Source: Populus alba
Taxonomy: Eukaryota; Streptophyta; Magnoliopsida; Malpighiales; Salicaceae
Reading direction: 5' to 3'
Assembly: GCF_005239225.2 (NCBI RefSeq)
Contig: NC_133289.1
Coordinates: forward strand, 12,074,889 to 12,138,888
Length of the DNA: 64,000 nucleotides
Shown: one piece after another, positions 50,701 to 64,000 of the stretch
Layout of the letters: every line of letters starts with the position of its first letter
Numbering within the stretch: the stretch's first letter is position 1
Notes under the pieces: model-generated
Seen by the model: the letters and a program-made list of their open reading frames with translations, nothing else
The model's database searches: none
What the model was told of the DNA's origin: nothing
Position numbers and translations under genes: made by a program

Positions 50701-51650
50701 GAAAATAAGTCACCACTTAGTTTTATGGTAACTAGAAACCCTTACTAGTCTTTGAATGTTCTAGATAAATGATTGATTATGTTGTAGAGAAGATGAAAAT
50801 CACCATAAAATATTCTACATAAAGTAAGATGTTTTTGTGTTTTTTTTAATGATAAAAATGCGTATTGTGCATACATGCTAAGAGTTTGCCTAAAATAAAA
50901 TGTGCACTTTTATTTTTTAATGTAAATGAATGCTAGAACTTAAAATAATGATTTAGAATTTGGGCCTGACAACCAAGACCTTAATCTTCACTTTTAAAAA
51001 TGGGCATTGGACCCAAAAACTAGTAGATGATAAATTAGATGATAATCGGTGTTGTTGAGTAAAGGTGCTGGAGATAGCACTCATAAAAGGTAGCTAGGTT
51101 TTCTATTGATGGAGAAAAGAGCTTTTGGTTTTTTTTTTTTGTTTTTTGTCTATTTTTTTATGGATATTTTTTTATTCCATCTCCTCGTTGATTTGTCCTC
51201 TATTTATATTTTTTAAGGGTTGCTATTAGAGCAAGAAAAGTCAAAATAGTAAGATTTTTACATTATTGCCTTTATGGATGGGGATTTTAAATTTAGAAAT
51301 TTTGTAATCAAAGATTAATTTATTTCATTTTCTTGACTGTAAAGGATTTATTTTTATATTTTTTTCAAGTTTGCTTGAATCTCTATTTATTTTTCTCTTT
51401 CTCATTTGTATAATATTCCATTATAATATTTGATCCCCATCATCTTGGTCTCGCTTCTCTTCTTTGTTTATTGTTTCACTCCTTGATTTTTTTTTTATTT
51501 TTTTAAACTTACACAAAATAAAATAAAATAAACAAAAGTGCCTAGAATCATGAAATGGTCATAAATTGATTAAAAAGACACCTTTTTTTATAAATTTAAA
51601 TTATGTTGAAAAATAAGGGTAAAATAAGTTATAATAATTGCCCTCCTTTT
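50701..51650 (+). mobile_element. Possible second Gypsy LTR fragment
   Basis: AGTCACCACTTAGTTTTATG followed by GTAACTAGAAACCCTTACTAG (50709-50750) lines up with the GGAGTCGCCACCTAGTATTA region of the LTR at 23648-23690, allowing for decay. I cannot place its limits, and no second LTR or terminal TG..CA pair was confirmed. Confidence 0.35.
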
Positions 51651-51736
51651 ACAATACTAATAGCACAGAGATGGAAAATTCATTTTCCTTTTAACTTTGT
51701 ATGGTAAGTTTGTAGAAAATAAAATATAACATGGGA

Positions 51737-52245
51737 AAATCTAAATGAGTCTAAATTGTTAGGTGATAATCTAACATAAAACTTTAAAAACAGGTCAAAA
51801 TCATTAGGAAATCAGCCTTAATATGAAAATTAAATGGGTCTAAATTGTTAGTTGACTAACCTTGACTTGAATATTAAAAATAGGTCAAAATTGTTAGGAA
51901 ATCAACCTCAAAATAAAATCTAAATGGGTTTAAATTATTAGATAACCAACCTCAAAATAAAATTTAAAAATAGGTCAAATTGTTTGGTGACCAACCTTGA
52001 CAGTATATTTAAATGGGTTTAAATTGTTAGGTGACAACCTTAAGATAAAATCTAAACGGGTTTAAATTGTTAAGTGACCAACCTTGATATGAAATTTAAA
52101 AATTGGTAAAAATTGTTTATATGAAATTTAAAAATTGTTAAGTGACCAACCTAGATGTGAAATTTAATTGGGTTCAAATTAGTAGGTGACCAACCTTAAA
52201 AATAATAATTAATAGGTAAAATTGTTAGGTGACGAACCTTCAATA
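51737..52245. repeat. Degenerate minisatellite, ~44-bp units in two alternating types
   Basis: About eleven units of roughly 44 bp. Each has a half like AAATTGTTAGGTGACCAACC. The other half alternates: type A TAAATGGGTTTAAATT, type B TAAAAATAGGTCAAAATT. By eye the order is A B A B A B A A B A B, so the array is mainly built of ~88-bp dimers. One unit (near 52115) carries an extra partial duplication. Non-coding. Confidence 0.75.
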
Positions 52246-55200
52246 TAAAATTTAAAATGCTTGGCTGTAGATTTTAATTTGACTTACCTAGCAATAAGAT
52301 TCAACCAAAGATGTATGGATTGCAAAACTTGACTTAAAATTGTTATCTATATTTTTTCTTTGATATCATCCTTTATGTAGCAACTAATTCTGATTTGATA
52401 ATTGATTAATATTTCCTAGAGTTGATGGGAAATGCCAATAGTATATTTTGAAAGTTCAATCTTTTTTTTATATTGTATGAAATCATCTGTATCTTTAAAG
52501 ATCTTTGATTTAGGAAGTGTATCTAAACTCAATCACTAAGTTGTTTGAATTGTTTGAGTGATATAGACGTTTTCTAGGCTCACCAAGGATTTGCCTTCCT
52601 ATGATCTCTATCTTTAATCACTTGATAGGCATGGTTAGCACATCATCTTAACTTGGCCAACATTGAATTTTCTTGTCACTACCTTTAATTACAACTTAAG
52701 TATATATATTAATCTTTGCTCACTTTTCATCAACATCATAAAAGGTTATGTTTTACTATAAAGTTTTTAAATCATTATTTGGTCACAATGAATCCTTTAA
52801 ACAAAATTACCTTTAACTATTCTAGTTGTGTCTAACTTTTCTAATAGTTATCATAAAGTACACATGTATCATCATTATCATCATTTTTTTCCATGAACTC
52901 TTCAAACTCAATAAAATGAGAAAAGGTTTGTAAAACAAGTAGGTTTAATTGATAAAACCCTACAACCTTCATCAATTTCTTCCTTATCAAATTCCTTAAA
53001 AAAGATAAGTTATCTAAATAGGATTGTAGAAATAGGTATGGGGTTTGGTGTAAAACATAGATTTATGACTATGTTTATAAACTAGATCCAAATTTAAAAT
53101 TTGAGATCTAAACCCTAAAATTTCATCCATAAACTTAACTTAGTTAGCCTTGGATTATTTGTTGATTAGAGAGAGAGAGAGAGAGAGGATACTCAATTAT
53201 AATCTTTTTATCCTTAAAAAAAAATCTTAGAATTACAAATAATAATAATAATTAGTGAAATTAGCTATTTATTTATTTATTGAATACCATTTATCTTTCT
53301 CTTTTTCTTTTTTAGAACAGAATACAATAATTTTACTATGCTAAATAAAGAACAAATAAATCTATTTTTCATATTATACTCAATAAAATTATAACTTGTT
53401 GTTTGGAAACATAATCGGTAACATTAATAATGTAAAATAGTTTTTTAAGTAATAACTAGTTCTTACAACAATTTGGGCAACAAAGAAAATCTTTTAAAAT
53501 TCTCATATATCAGTTTCCACTATATAAAAACTAATTACATCTTACACATTTAGATAAGTTGAGTCATCATGAATCAATGAGAGAACTGGCCACACTTATA
53601 GGCCTTGTTAATAGAAGATCTAAATTTGTTAATCAATATCTTTCATCTCGCTAAAAATATCATCAAACTTTATTAAAAATAAGAAAAATCATGATGAATT
53701 AGAAGAAGAGATAGTCAAAGTATGACCCAGTATATCTAAACATATGATTTAGATCTATATGCATAAAGTTAAAAAAAAAAAAGGGAAAATTACATCCAAT
53801 CTTTGATAGTTTGATTGTATTTTTATTTTCCCGTCATGTTTTTAGAAATTACACTTTACATATTTGATAAACTAAAAATTTAAAACAAGATAAAAAGATA
53901 AATCTACACTCTTATATAATACAACACAATCATACAAAGTACATGTCAATCCAATGTACACAAATTTGGATTCTCTTTTCGTATGATTTATTTCCCCTTA
54001 AGAGTCTCTTTTCTTTCTTTTTTTATGCAAATAAAATTTTGTAAGTTCCACCCTACTTTTGATGGATTAATTATATCCAAGGTGAGATGTCAGAGACACT
54101 TTTGATGGTTGATTACTGGTTTGAATATAGGGAAAAATTACAAGTTTTTTTTTTCTAAAAAACCTTGATTAATTTCTATAACTTTAAAATTGAGTTTGTC
54201 CTTCTTAAAGATTTATTTGTTTACATGAAAATTTACTTCTGAAGGAGAGGTGATGCCTTAGGTCTCAAGTCTACACATGCTTATTTTTCTCCCTCTTGTA
54301 GAGTTTTCAACTATGATTATTTGTTTCTCCTTTCCTTATCCTGGTATTTTATCATGCATTCTCATTTCTTCATCCAACATTCTTGCAACTCCTAACTTAT
54401 AATTATAAGTATGAACTTGGAAATTACACTATATGTCGAATATTGTTATTCTCTTAGATGACAAGGAACTTGTTTTGTTGTATGAGAGTATTTTGTTTGT
54501 TTTAACTTTTTCTCTTTTGATTGTATGTGAGCTTGATATGAACCTTTGGGATAGCAATCTTGAGACCCATAATGAAGTAGATAAACAACCCAAGAAAGCA
54601 AAATTCAGGTTTGGATATAAACCTGGATCTAAAGATAACTATGTACCTAAAAACCAAAGATATTGGAAAAGAACTTCGACTCGTTGTTTACAGCAAAACA
54701 AGAATATGAAGTATGTGAAGACATCATAAGATATTTATACCTTGATAAGTTGGTTGTTGATATTTATCCCAATAAAAAGAAAAGTGTTGCATTATGCAAA
54801 ACACAAGTTTATTAAAAATATTATGGCTGCTAAATTTTACAGCAAAGAAACACAATAAATAATCCTCCTAAATAACCCTAAGGGACCCTTATTGGGTTAC
54901 AAACCAATAAACCCTAGCTAATAATCATCTAACACAAGTTTAATGCTTAAAACAACCCTAAAACATTGATTTTAAAACAAAACAAACCCAAACTAAAATA
55001 TAAACCTTAAACTGAATGTAAATTATCCAAATAATAAAATAAAACAACAAATAAAACCTTAAAATAATTCATATTAATTCAAAAAAATAATTTAGCCCAA
55101 AAGTAATATGTCATTAAATACTTGAATCCTCATTTCCTTTATAACTATGATAAATAAATAAAAATCCTTATAAGAAAAGGATTTTAGAACATTAAATAAT

Positions 55201-57690
55201 TCTTGACACACTTGAAATTATGTTGCTACCCATTAAAGATCATTTTTTAACTCGAGAAAATCCTAAAAATAAGGTGTTGAATATCTTTATAATATGAGGA
55301 AAAGAATCATCTTCAAATGGGAAATCTACAAGTCAAAAGGTAATAAATAACAAATCTATATTGCATTTACTAACCTATATTACAAGACTTTTATGAACTT
55401 CGATTGACCTAACATTTTAACTCGATGTAGAAAAATATATATAGAGACTCCTAGTAAAATTTCAGCCCAATTTAACATTCAGATTAAAAGTTATGTTCAA
55501 TAGTGTAAAACTAAATACTAAGCATAATTACGCTAAAATTTTAATTTTCTTGTTCAACCTTTTCTTGAATCATATCAACGATGTAGGATTATATTCATTA
55601 TGTTGGGAGAATTGCTTGTGAAAGAAGAATTGGGTTGGCAATATCACTAGTGAATCAAAATGAAATTTGACAGTTTAAACAATTAAAGATTTGTTTGTTT
55701 TTTAATACAAGGGAAATTACAAGTTCTTTGTATTTATATGTAAAGAAATGGACTACTTAGTTGGTAGTTCTAATTAAGTGTGCCGTAAATGAGTTGGACA
55801 CTTTAAAGAAGATATGGAAAATAAAAATCATCTTGAATTCTTGGATAAATTCTCGAAAGAATAATTAGAAGTATCTTATTTAGTGTTAAAGACTATCTTA
55901 TTTTATTTTTTTCTTCATAAATGTGTTGATGAATAAATAAGAATAGGATGGTGGGTGTATAGAGAAATGTTGATAATGCTCATCATATGTTTGATAATAC
56001 TCATCCATTATTGGAGATTGAAAACTGAAAAAGAAAAGGAAGAGGAAGAAGAACAAGAAGTTAACCAATGGTAGCTAGGGTTTTTTTAGTTTCAAACGGC
56101 AAAGTTATAATATCAATATTGTTAAGGGCTCTTTGCTCATTAAATGAATTATAATTGTAATTTTGTATAAATTCTGATACTCATTTTTAATGAATTTTGT
56201 AGTTTTTAGTAGGATATAAAGTGTTATAAAGTTATTTAAGTTTAGGATATAAAGTAATTTTTTTCAAAATATAAAGGTAAAAGGAAAAAAACAATTAAAT
56301 TATAAGAAGCTCAATGTAATTTCCCCCCCTAAAAAATTTTATAATATAAAACCAAGAAAAAGAAAACGAAGAGATTGTAATTGAACAACTGTTTCAATGA
56401 AAAATATGTTCTTGTTTATTTACATTCTTAAATTTTTAATAATTATTATGCTAATTCATTAATTTTTAATTAATTTTTACTAAGTTATGTATTTTCAAAT
56501 ATATACAATTTAAAATGAATCTTCTTTATATACAAAGCAATACAATATTTTTTTCCAATATTATTTTCTCTTCTTACCGGGAGTTTCATATAAAAGCACA
56601 AAAAAAAAAACTCTTTTCAATATTTTTATGTTAGGAATTTTTTAATTTCCTTTTATTAGGAGTTTTTTTTTCTTGTTCATCAAGGCATTTGTATCTTTTC
56701 TATTCTTATCATTTTCTTTTGTTTTTTTTTTTCATTATAAATTTTTCTTTCCTTTCTAATGAATTTATTCATATATCTTAAAATTTCAAAAAGGTTTTCT
56801 TCAAGAACCCACTAAAGAAGCAACTTTCAAGGATTAAACTTGTTTATTGTCATGGTTTCTATAATAATTTTTTAGTTTTTTTTTAATTTAAATATCTTTT
56901 TCATTCATATTTTATTTTTATCTAAGTCAATTCTATTTGTAAGCACTCTTTTGTTTTTTTTTTTTTTTTCATAATTAATGACTTACAAAGGATGTCATCT
57001 TTTATTTTAATTATGGTTGTTAGAAATCTCTTTACCCATTAATGATATCATTTTATCAATTATGTAATCATATTCACATAACCAATTTAGTGATTGGTTG
57101 AAAGATTTGTCAAGGAAAGATATAGAATTTGTTAAGGAGTTTCTTGTAATTATACAATTCATATTCACAATAAGCCATAAGATTTGATGATATGACTTTA
57201 GATATTCATATGTTATAATTAATACATGTTTGAAATTAGATGATATGGAAGTTTTGTTAGTTACTTTTTTTTTATCTTAAAATTTAGGAAGCAATAAAGT
57301 GATGTAGCTACCATTAAATTTAACATCTATTCAATTTTTTTATATACATGCAAATAATTTATCATTTGTAAAAGTTATTTTTGTTCATCATACTTTGTTA
57401 CATCCATTGAAAATGTATTTTTCTATGTAGATATACTTTTAATCTTTATAATTTTATTATAATATTGAATGAAATCTCTTATCAATATTGAAAAACAAAA
57501 TTAAATGCAGTTTGAAAAGTTATAAATAAAGGTCATTTAGTATAATTTTTGTTTTTTGTTTTAGTTGTTTATTTTTTTGTTTTAAGTGTTTTTATTGATT
57601 TTAAAAATTTAAAACTTGTTTGGCTTATATTTTGTTTTTAAAAAAATACATATTTTAATTGGATACTTAAGTTATAGATACTAACCCTTA
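52246..57690. other. AT-rich intergenic DNA with possible retroelement debris
   Basis: No supported gene. An ORF at 54433-54729 carries FRFGYKPGSKDNYVPKNQR, which faintly recalls Gypsy gag-pol linker sequence, but one patch is not enough. A (GA)n tract is at 53169-53187. The rest has long A and T runs. Confidence 0.35.
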
Positions 57691-58740
57691 ATCTCTCCAG
57701 ACTCGAAACAAATGTACCTTAGATCCAATTCAAGTTTCAACCCCACCTCAATCTCAATTCAAACCTTAGGGTGTCTAGAACCTAATTCCGACCCGACTCT
57801 CAACGCTATAAATCCAGTTCTATTTTAAAAAGAGACTCCTTAGTCCTAGACCAAAATCAATGCATAAAAGCTTATTTTAGTCTAAACTCTAAACACTTTG
57901 ATCCTAGTCTCAAAGTGAATCGTAGGCATCCTATACCCAGTTTAGGTTTAAGCCCCAACCTAATCTTGACCTAAAAACTCGAGTGTCTTAGATTAGATCA
58001 TGGTCTATACCTTGTCAATAATCCCATTCCAAGACTCGAGTGTCGTAGGACCTCTTTTTGATATGAACTTCAAAATTAATTCTAACTCAAATTCGAGTTG
58101 CCCTAGACTTGATCTCGGTTGGAAACCCCAATTCTGGGTCTTAGCTTATACATGAGGAGCCTTAAATCGCTCAAATTTGATCTTGATCTGAACCTTGGGC
58201 TCCTTAAACATAGTCCAAATCCAAACTTTATCATGACCCATACTTTGAGCACTTTTATCATAGTTTTGGTCCAAACTTCAAGTCTTATAAACTTAAACCT
58301 AAGGTGCATCAGACTTGGTCCTAACTCAAACCCAGTTTCTTAGACCTGATCTCTCCTTGAATCCTAAACCTCTCAGACAAGGTCTTGGCTCATACAATAG
58401 ATGTCTCGATCTTAGCCAGACCCTACGCCCTACACTTACTTTTGGGCTAATATTAGGCAACCTAGATCGTGTCCAAATCCTAACCAAAAGGGCTTACCCT
58501 AGCCTAAATCTCAAATGCCCCATACTTGATCCCAACCTAAATCTCAAGTCCTCAAGTTCTAATCCTAGTTCGACCATCTAAGTCTTAGGCATGGTTCTTA
58601 TCAAATCCCTATAGGCTTTTAACCTTGTTTTAACCAAAACCTCGAGCATCTCAAACCTTATCTCTATTTGAACCTAGTAGGTTCAAATAGCCTGAACCCC
58701 TAAAAGATGACCTGGTCCTGGATAATTCTTAAGCGCCTCA
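57691..58740. repeat. C-rich degenerate minisatellite
   Basis: A 1 kb stretch with far more C than G on the plus strand, made of recurring phrases such as GAGTGTCTTAGA, CTAGACTTGATCTC, TCCAAACC, CTAACTCAAACC and CCTAAATCTCAAG at spacings of roughly 30-50 bases. Recurrent TTGATCT- or TTGGTCC-like cores followed by AACC-like blocks suggest an ancestral unit near 40 bp. Strongly diverged, so unit number is uncertain. ORFs there (58103-58581) are by-products of the repeat. Confidence 0.65.
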
Positions 58741-58842
58741 ACCCATGTTCTTGTTCGAACCTTTTATCACCCATTTTCTAACTCTTAAAACTAACATAAC
58801 TCCCAAAATATACACTAAAAGTTTAGAAATTAATTTTGAAAA

Positions 58843-58874
<32 letters not shown>

Positions 58875-59496
58875 CTTATTGCCAATCATATTTTTCTTCA
58901 AAAAAAAAAACCAATTTTTCATATCTTATTTTTAAGAAACAAAAATAAAAATAAAAATAAAAATAAAAACAATACTGAAAAACCCCTTGAATTTTCACAT
59001 TGCAAAGAATAAAAATAGGCAAATAAGACGTTGGAATATCTTAAAAAATAAAACCATGCTTTTAGTGTAATAAAATAAAATATAAATATAAATAGTCAAT
59101 TATCAAATGATCCTCAATTGTCTCTGGAACCTATGCACAAATCCTCTCATAATCATAAAGAGTTTTTTCTTTGTTTTTTTTTTTTTTTCGTCAAAAATGT
59201 GCTATACAATAATTTATAGTAAAGAACCTAATTGAGAATTGTATATAATTCCGAATGAACAAAAACTATAGGTTTGGGATCTAATTGAGAAATGAATAAT
59301 AGAATGAGAACTAGTCTGACGTTAGCCCTAGAAATAAAATTGTGAGAAAAAAGAAAAGAAAAGAGAAAAGGGTTTCTTGTTCAGCGAGTCACTCATTCAT
59401 AAAATAGGAAAAAAAAAAAAAAAAAAAAAACTGTTTTGTTGGTCATCGAAACTCTGAACACCTGATCTCTTCTCTATACGAAAAATCTCAAAAATA
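58741..59496. other. Low-complexity DNA and PSMA6 promoter region
   Basis: Long A and T runs (58845-58875, 59409-59430) and a small (AAAAT)n tract near 58945. The last 100 bases are the probable 5' UTR of the proteasome gene. Confidence 0.5.
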
Positions 59497-62400
59497 ATGA
59501 GCAGAGGAAGTGGAGGCGGATACGATCGCCATATCACCATATTCTCCCCTGAAGGTCGCCTCTTTCAAGTTGGTATGCACTGTAATTTTACTCTCCTCTC
59601 TCTTTCTCATTCAAAAAAAAAAAAAATTCTCCCACCGGAAAGTATTTTTAAATTAATTTAACCGAGATTGTGGGTACAGAGTATGCGTTCAAGGCAGTGA
59701 AGGCAGCTGCGACAACTTCCATTGGAGTTCGCGGCAAGGATTCTGTCTGTGTCGTCACTCAAAAGAAGGTTCCGGTGAGTGACTTGTTTTTTTGTTTATT
59801 TTACTGCATTGCATTAATTTTCCCTTAATTTATTATGATTAATTGCCTTCTTGATCTAGGGTTTTGTTTCCCATTTCGTGTTTGGTATATTGCGTGAGGT
59901 AAATAATTGTGTTTTTGGTGATAATGAATGAGCAGGACAAGCTTTTGGATCAATCTAGTGTTACTCACCTTTTCCCTATTACCAAGTACCTTGGACTACT
60001 TGCCACCGGCATGACAGGTTTGCTTTGAATTAATTGACACTTTTTTAATTCTTTCTGTTATAATGCAATTAGAGTTATTTATGGTGTTCTTTTTTTTCCC
60101 TCTTATGTCTCTCAAAATTTGAAGTAAGCACAATAGAGCCGTTTATCTATGAATTTGATTTGGATAACTGATTATTGCTATTATTGTTTGGTGCCTTCAT
60201 GTACCAAGCTTGGAACTTGATACTCTCATTCAGTCTTGAAATTGTTTTCCAGTAACACCGCTGATGATGGTATTTTTGTGTCCAATTTTTAGCTGATGCA
60301 AGGAATTTAGTACAACAAGCAAGGAACGAAGCGGCCGAGTTTAGGTTCAGATATGGATATGAAATGCCTGTGGATGCATTAGCTAGATGGTATGTGATTT
60401 TCATTGATCATATTGTGGTTGTTGAAAATTCAGCTATTTGATTATGTTTAATGCCAAAATGTGTTCCATATGTGGGATGCATCCTTTTTTGTTTGGATTG
60501 TTACTAGTGTTGTTCAAAACAGCTCCTTTTAAGATTGCAAGTCAAGCTTGCTTTTAAACTGTTCATGCTGTTATTTGTAAAAATTGAATTTTAATTGCCT
60601 TCCATCACACTGTTTTCACTTTTCTTAAATCCATGCCCATTCTCCAATATCTTTGAGGGAAGATGGTCAGATGCAAATCAACCCGTTCTACGAATTAACT
60701 GATGCTATCTTCTCTATTCATACTTCTTTTCCATCCTTGTAATCTTGAACTCTGAATTTTTTATCAATAATTGCATGGATTGTATTCCTCGCTTTACTGC
60801 AACTGATAATTTCTTGTGAACATGCAATGATATTTTTGTTACATATATAGGATTGCGGACAAATCACAAGTTTATACTCAGCATGCATACATGAGACCTC
60901 TTGGAGTTGGTATGGGTTCTTTTCTTATTTTGTTCTGTTGTAGTTCTTAAAATTATTCCATTTAAATGCAGTGCATTTTCTTAAGGTGTATCTGAGTGTT
61001 TGTAGTGGACATTTACACCTTCTAATTGCTGCTGTTGGTCTTATTCTTGTATTCATTTATCTTGACACCTTTAATGTGACTTTTCTATGAAGTTGCTATG
61101 GTTTTGGGTATTGATGAAGAGAATGGGCCTCAACTTTACAAGTGTGATCCAGCTGGCCATTATTTTGGTCACAAGGTATTTCACAAACTTGTTCTTTTCA
61201 CGAAAATGCATTACATTTTCAATGCTTTATGCTAAGGATGTTGTTTCGCCATTGCTTAGTGAGTACACCTGTGGTTCCCATTTCATATAAGCAAAAGAAC
61301 TAAGATGAAACTGAGGTATATCATTCTTTCAGGAAATACTTGAGCTTTATCCTCGGGTTGAATAACATCTGATAATTTAAGGAGTGTGCTTTTGAATTCA
61401 CATGACAGTGACAGTGGCTATTGCCTTTTTTTGGTGATCTCCTGTGTTCTTCTAGCAGTCCCTTAAATCTGGCAACATTTTGTTATTTATTGTTTAGCTA
61501 GGTCAGTTAAAGAACAGAATTTTGCTCCGGTCCTGTCAGCAGGAAACTGCTGCTGCCTGTATGTGCCCTCCTCTCAAAGGTTTAAAATCACATGTCTAGA
61601 TTGCCTTGTTAAGTTCTCAAGTTTCAATTCCTGACATGCCCTCCTCTTAATTTGTTGCTACTGATTTTTCCTTTACAAACACCTGCCGAGTTCCCCCCCC
61701 CCCTCATCTGCAATAACCACATAAATAGAGTACTTAATAATATTATCTCTATGGATTTACAACAGTGTATTATTCTCTGCTTGTCCTGTTATAAAACAGG
61801 TTGTGGATCAACCTCACCAATTAATGAACATGCAAATTTCCATGTAGATGATCCTTTGCATATTACTTCTTGGTGATTTTGGGTAGCATTTGGGAGCTAA
61901 ATCATACTTATGTAGCTGCTATTGGCCTTTCATTGACCAACATTCATCTCATGTCAACAAGTTTTTTGATAGAAAATTTTCCCAGGATATAAGTTTTGTA
62001 TTGTCAAAGGTTACAGTTAGTTTATCATAGGTCTAAGAAAATTGAATAGTTGTTAAAATTTGGGAAATGTACTGGCAAACAAAGAAAAGTACTAGTTCAT
62101 CCTGGTCTTAGAACATTGAATTGATGTTAAATTTAGTAAAAGATGCTGGCAAACAAGAAAAGTACTAGTGTAGAGAACTAGGGACAAGCTTGAGTTGAAT
62201 TTCATTATGTGAAGTTCTTTCGAGTAAAAAAGATGCAACAATTCCAATTGCTTCAAAGAAGGGTAGAAGAGGAAATGTGAATTAAGAATTCAACTAATCA
62301 TTTTATGGTTGTAGTTTTAAACCTACAAATGAAGTACACATATGGGCTGCAGGAACACTCCTTGCAATCCAGTCTGCTGCAAATATTTGTTTGTCACTTA

Positions 62401-63710
62401 ATTTGCCTTCTAGGTATGCTTGCTAGATCTTGCAGCTAATGGTCAGGTAGATATCTACCTGTTCCTATAGTATATTCACTAAATAGTGTACGGGGATTTC
62501 TTTTTAAGTAAGGGAAAATTTATCGATCTCTGTGTTGATGATTTATTTTAACTTTGCTTCACACACAATTCTAAGGAAGCATTTTGCCCAAGGAACATAA
62601 TTTTATGCTCATGTTGCAGGCTACAAGTGCTGGATTGAAAGAACAAGAGGCTATCAATTTCCTGGAAAAGAAAATGAAAAATGACCCAGCTCTCTCATAT
62701 GAGGAAACTGTGCAGGTACATGTGCCTATTCCTGCCAAGGACATGCTGAAGGACTCTTTTTTTTAAAAAAAAAAAAAAAAAAAAACCTTTTATTGGCTAT
62801 CTACTATTATTTGCAGAAGAGAAATATGCTCTCTGCTTATCAACTATTTAAGTTCTCTTATTTTCCTGTTCTGGGTTGGGAGGTAGCTCAATCTGCATAG
62901 AATTTTTGGGCCATATAATATGCAATAGCCAATACTTTTTATTTGTCCTCATGGTGTTAAAGAATTTCAAGGGCATGACTTTACAGGAGTTCAAATGATT
63001 TTTGTTTGGATTATTTGTTTTCCAGGGCTATGAGAGGATTCTGTCTATAGTAGTGGAAAATAACTCAAGAGGATAAATATTGTTGGTTTTTGTTGGATTA
63101 TTAGACAAATCTGTGTGAAGCTGTTTTAGATTATTTCTGTTTTATGTTTATTCCAAACATTCTACATTTGATTGTCCTAAAACAGCATCTTGCTTGTATT
63201 GTGCAGACTGCTATTTCTGCTCTTCAATCTGTTCTTCAAGAGGATTTTAAAGCTACTGAGATAGAGGTTTGATGACTCCCTTTATTACATTCAACAGTTG
63301 GTGATACTAGACTGGTAGTATTAAAATGACTGAAAACAAAAGGATAATATTAATATACTGTAAAGGCAGAGGTTCAAGAAAATAAGCTTTGGTGTAATTT
63401 GTCACCTCCGATATGACTTCTGTTAAGGTAGCCAATAGAATTCGGAATCTTGGTGCATGTTCTTTCCTTCTTTTTTTCACTTGCTTATGAGATGCCCCTT
63501 TATTTACTGTCTGCTAAATTTGCAGACCATTACAGTATGGACATGAAAGTGCTTTTTAATCGAATTTACTTCATACAACTAAAATGGTTTCTAACAGGTA
63601 GTGTTCAATTTTTGCAGGTGGGGGTTGTGAGAACAGACAATTGTGTTTTTAGAGTGCTGTCCACTGAGGAAATTGATGAACATTTAACTGCCATAAGTGA
63701 ACGTGACTGA
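59497..63710 (+). CDS. PAA: 20S proteasome subunit alpha type-6
   Basis: One of the seven alpha subunits that form the outer rings of the 20S proteasome and gate substrate entry; alpha subunits are not proteolytic. Coding exons: 59497-59572, 59680-59774, 59936-60017, 60293-60389, 60851-60909, 61093-61175, 62620-62715, 63207-63266 and 63618-63710; the frame closes to 246 residues, the standard plant PAA length. The N-terminal alpha signature [20 protein letters not shown] is complete (residues 9-28), followed by [56 protein letters not shown] and [15 protein letters not shown]. Intron 6 is long (about 1.4 kb) and carries low-complexity tracts. The protein ends ISERD. Conservation is so strong that the call is secure; PAA1 and PAA2 cannot be told apart here. 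Confidence 0.96.
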
Positions 63711-64000
63711 TTTTGTGGGATAACCTGAGCCAGTTGGGGAAAGGATGTGCAATCATTTGAATTCATCAAAACTTGCTTGATTAATCATGTAGTTTGACAG
63801 GAGGAAAAAAAAAAGAAGCAAGATAATTTGTTTGGATTATATTCCCGGCCACCCCTAATACTTGTTAAACTGCCAAATCATGTTACAATTATTGCCTTTT
63901 CTGCAGTTATCTTTCTGTCTGTTGGTTTTCCAAGAAATGATGATGAGCTAGATGTCTTCATTAGGGTTTATTAGAAGTCTGGATTGCTCGGTGTACTGGA
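63711..64000 (+). other. 3' UTR and flank of the proteasome gene
   Basis: Follows the stop directly; no other feature is seen before the window ends. Confidence 0.5.

Noticed and set aside
54433..54729. Possible 98-codon gene
   Set aside because: The N-terminal half is random hydrophobic sequence and the C-terminal half shows only a faint Gypsy-like patch; not enough for a gene call.
58103..58581. Overlapping ORFs of 68-88 codons in the C-rich array
   Set aside because: They are products of the repeat composition and exist on both strands.

Overview
The window is nuclear plant DNA. It is AT-rich, its protein-coding genes have many introns with GT..AG borders, and the space between genes is filled with old transposon debris. 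Gene content (pollen-type receptor kinase, TBL acetyltransferase, IGT/LAZY protein, plant actin with the usual plant intron positions) shows a dicot. The SINE copies and short TIR repeats look like those known from poplar and willow (Salicaceae), so Populus or a close relative is my best guess; that is inference, not proof.

Layout. 1-1953 (+): 3' part of a pollen receptor-like kinase with a pseudokinase-type domain. 5728-7560 (+): complete six-exon COQ9, a mitochondrial ubiquinone-biosynthesis protein. 8874-10356 (+): complete four-exon but divergent actin; a decayed LINE on the minus strand begins right at its stop codon. 13521-15733 and 18338-22171 (+): tandem duplicate of a three-exon cupin_5 (DUF985) gene, each preceded by a GA microsatellite. 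23549-29400: a Gypsy LTR retrotransposon remnant (one 2 kb LTR, decayed internal region, no reverse transcriptase or second LTR) with a nested SINE. 30223-31654 (-): complete five-exon LAZY/DRO1-like (IGT family) gene. 31.8-45.7 kb: gene-poor, AT-rich, with several small TIR elements. 45716-48253 (-): complete four-exon TBL protein with GDS and DxxH motifs. 48.3-59.4 kb: gene-poor, with two unusual degenerate minisatellites (51.7-52.2 kb and 57.7-58.7 kb). 59497-63710 (+): complete nine-exon 20S proteasome subunit alpha type-6 gene.

The genes are independent plant transcription units and do not form a pathway or operon. I reconstructed exon borders by hand; every complete model keeps its reading frame from ATG to stop and has a family-typical length. 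I found no convincing new multi-gene system. The items most worth checking are the divergent actin with its LINE-derived 3' flank, the duplicated cupin genes, the hairpin-rich LTR, and the two-unit higher-order minisatellite.
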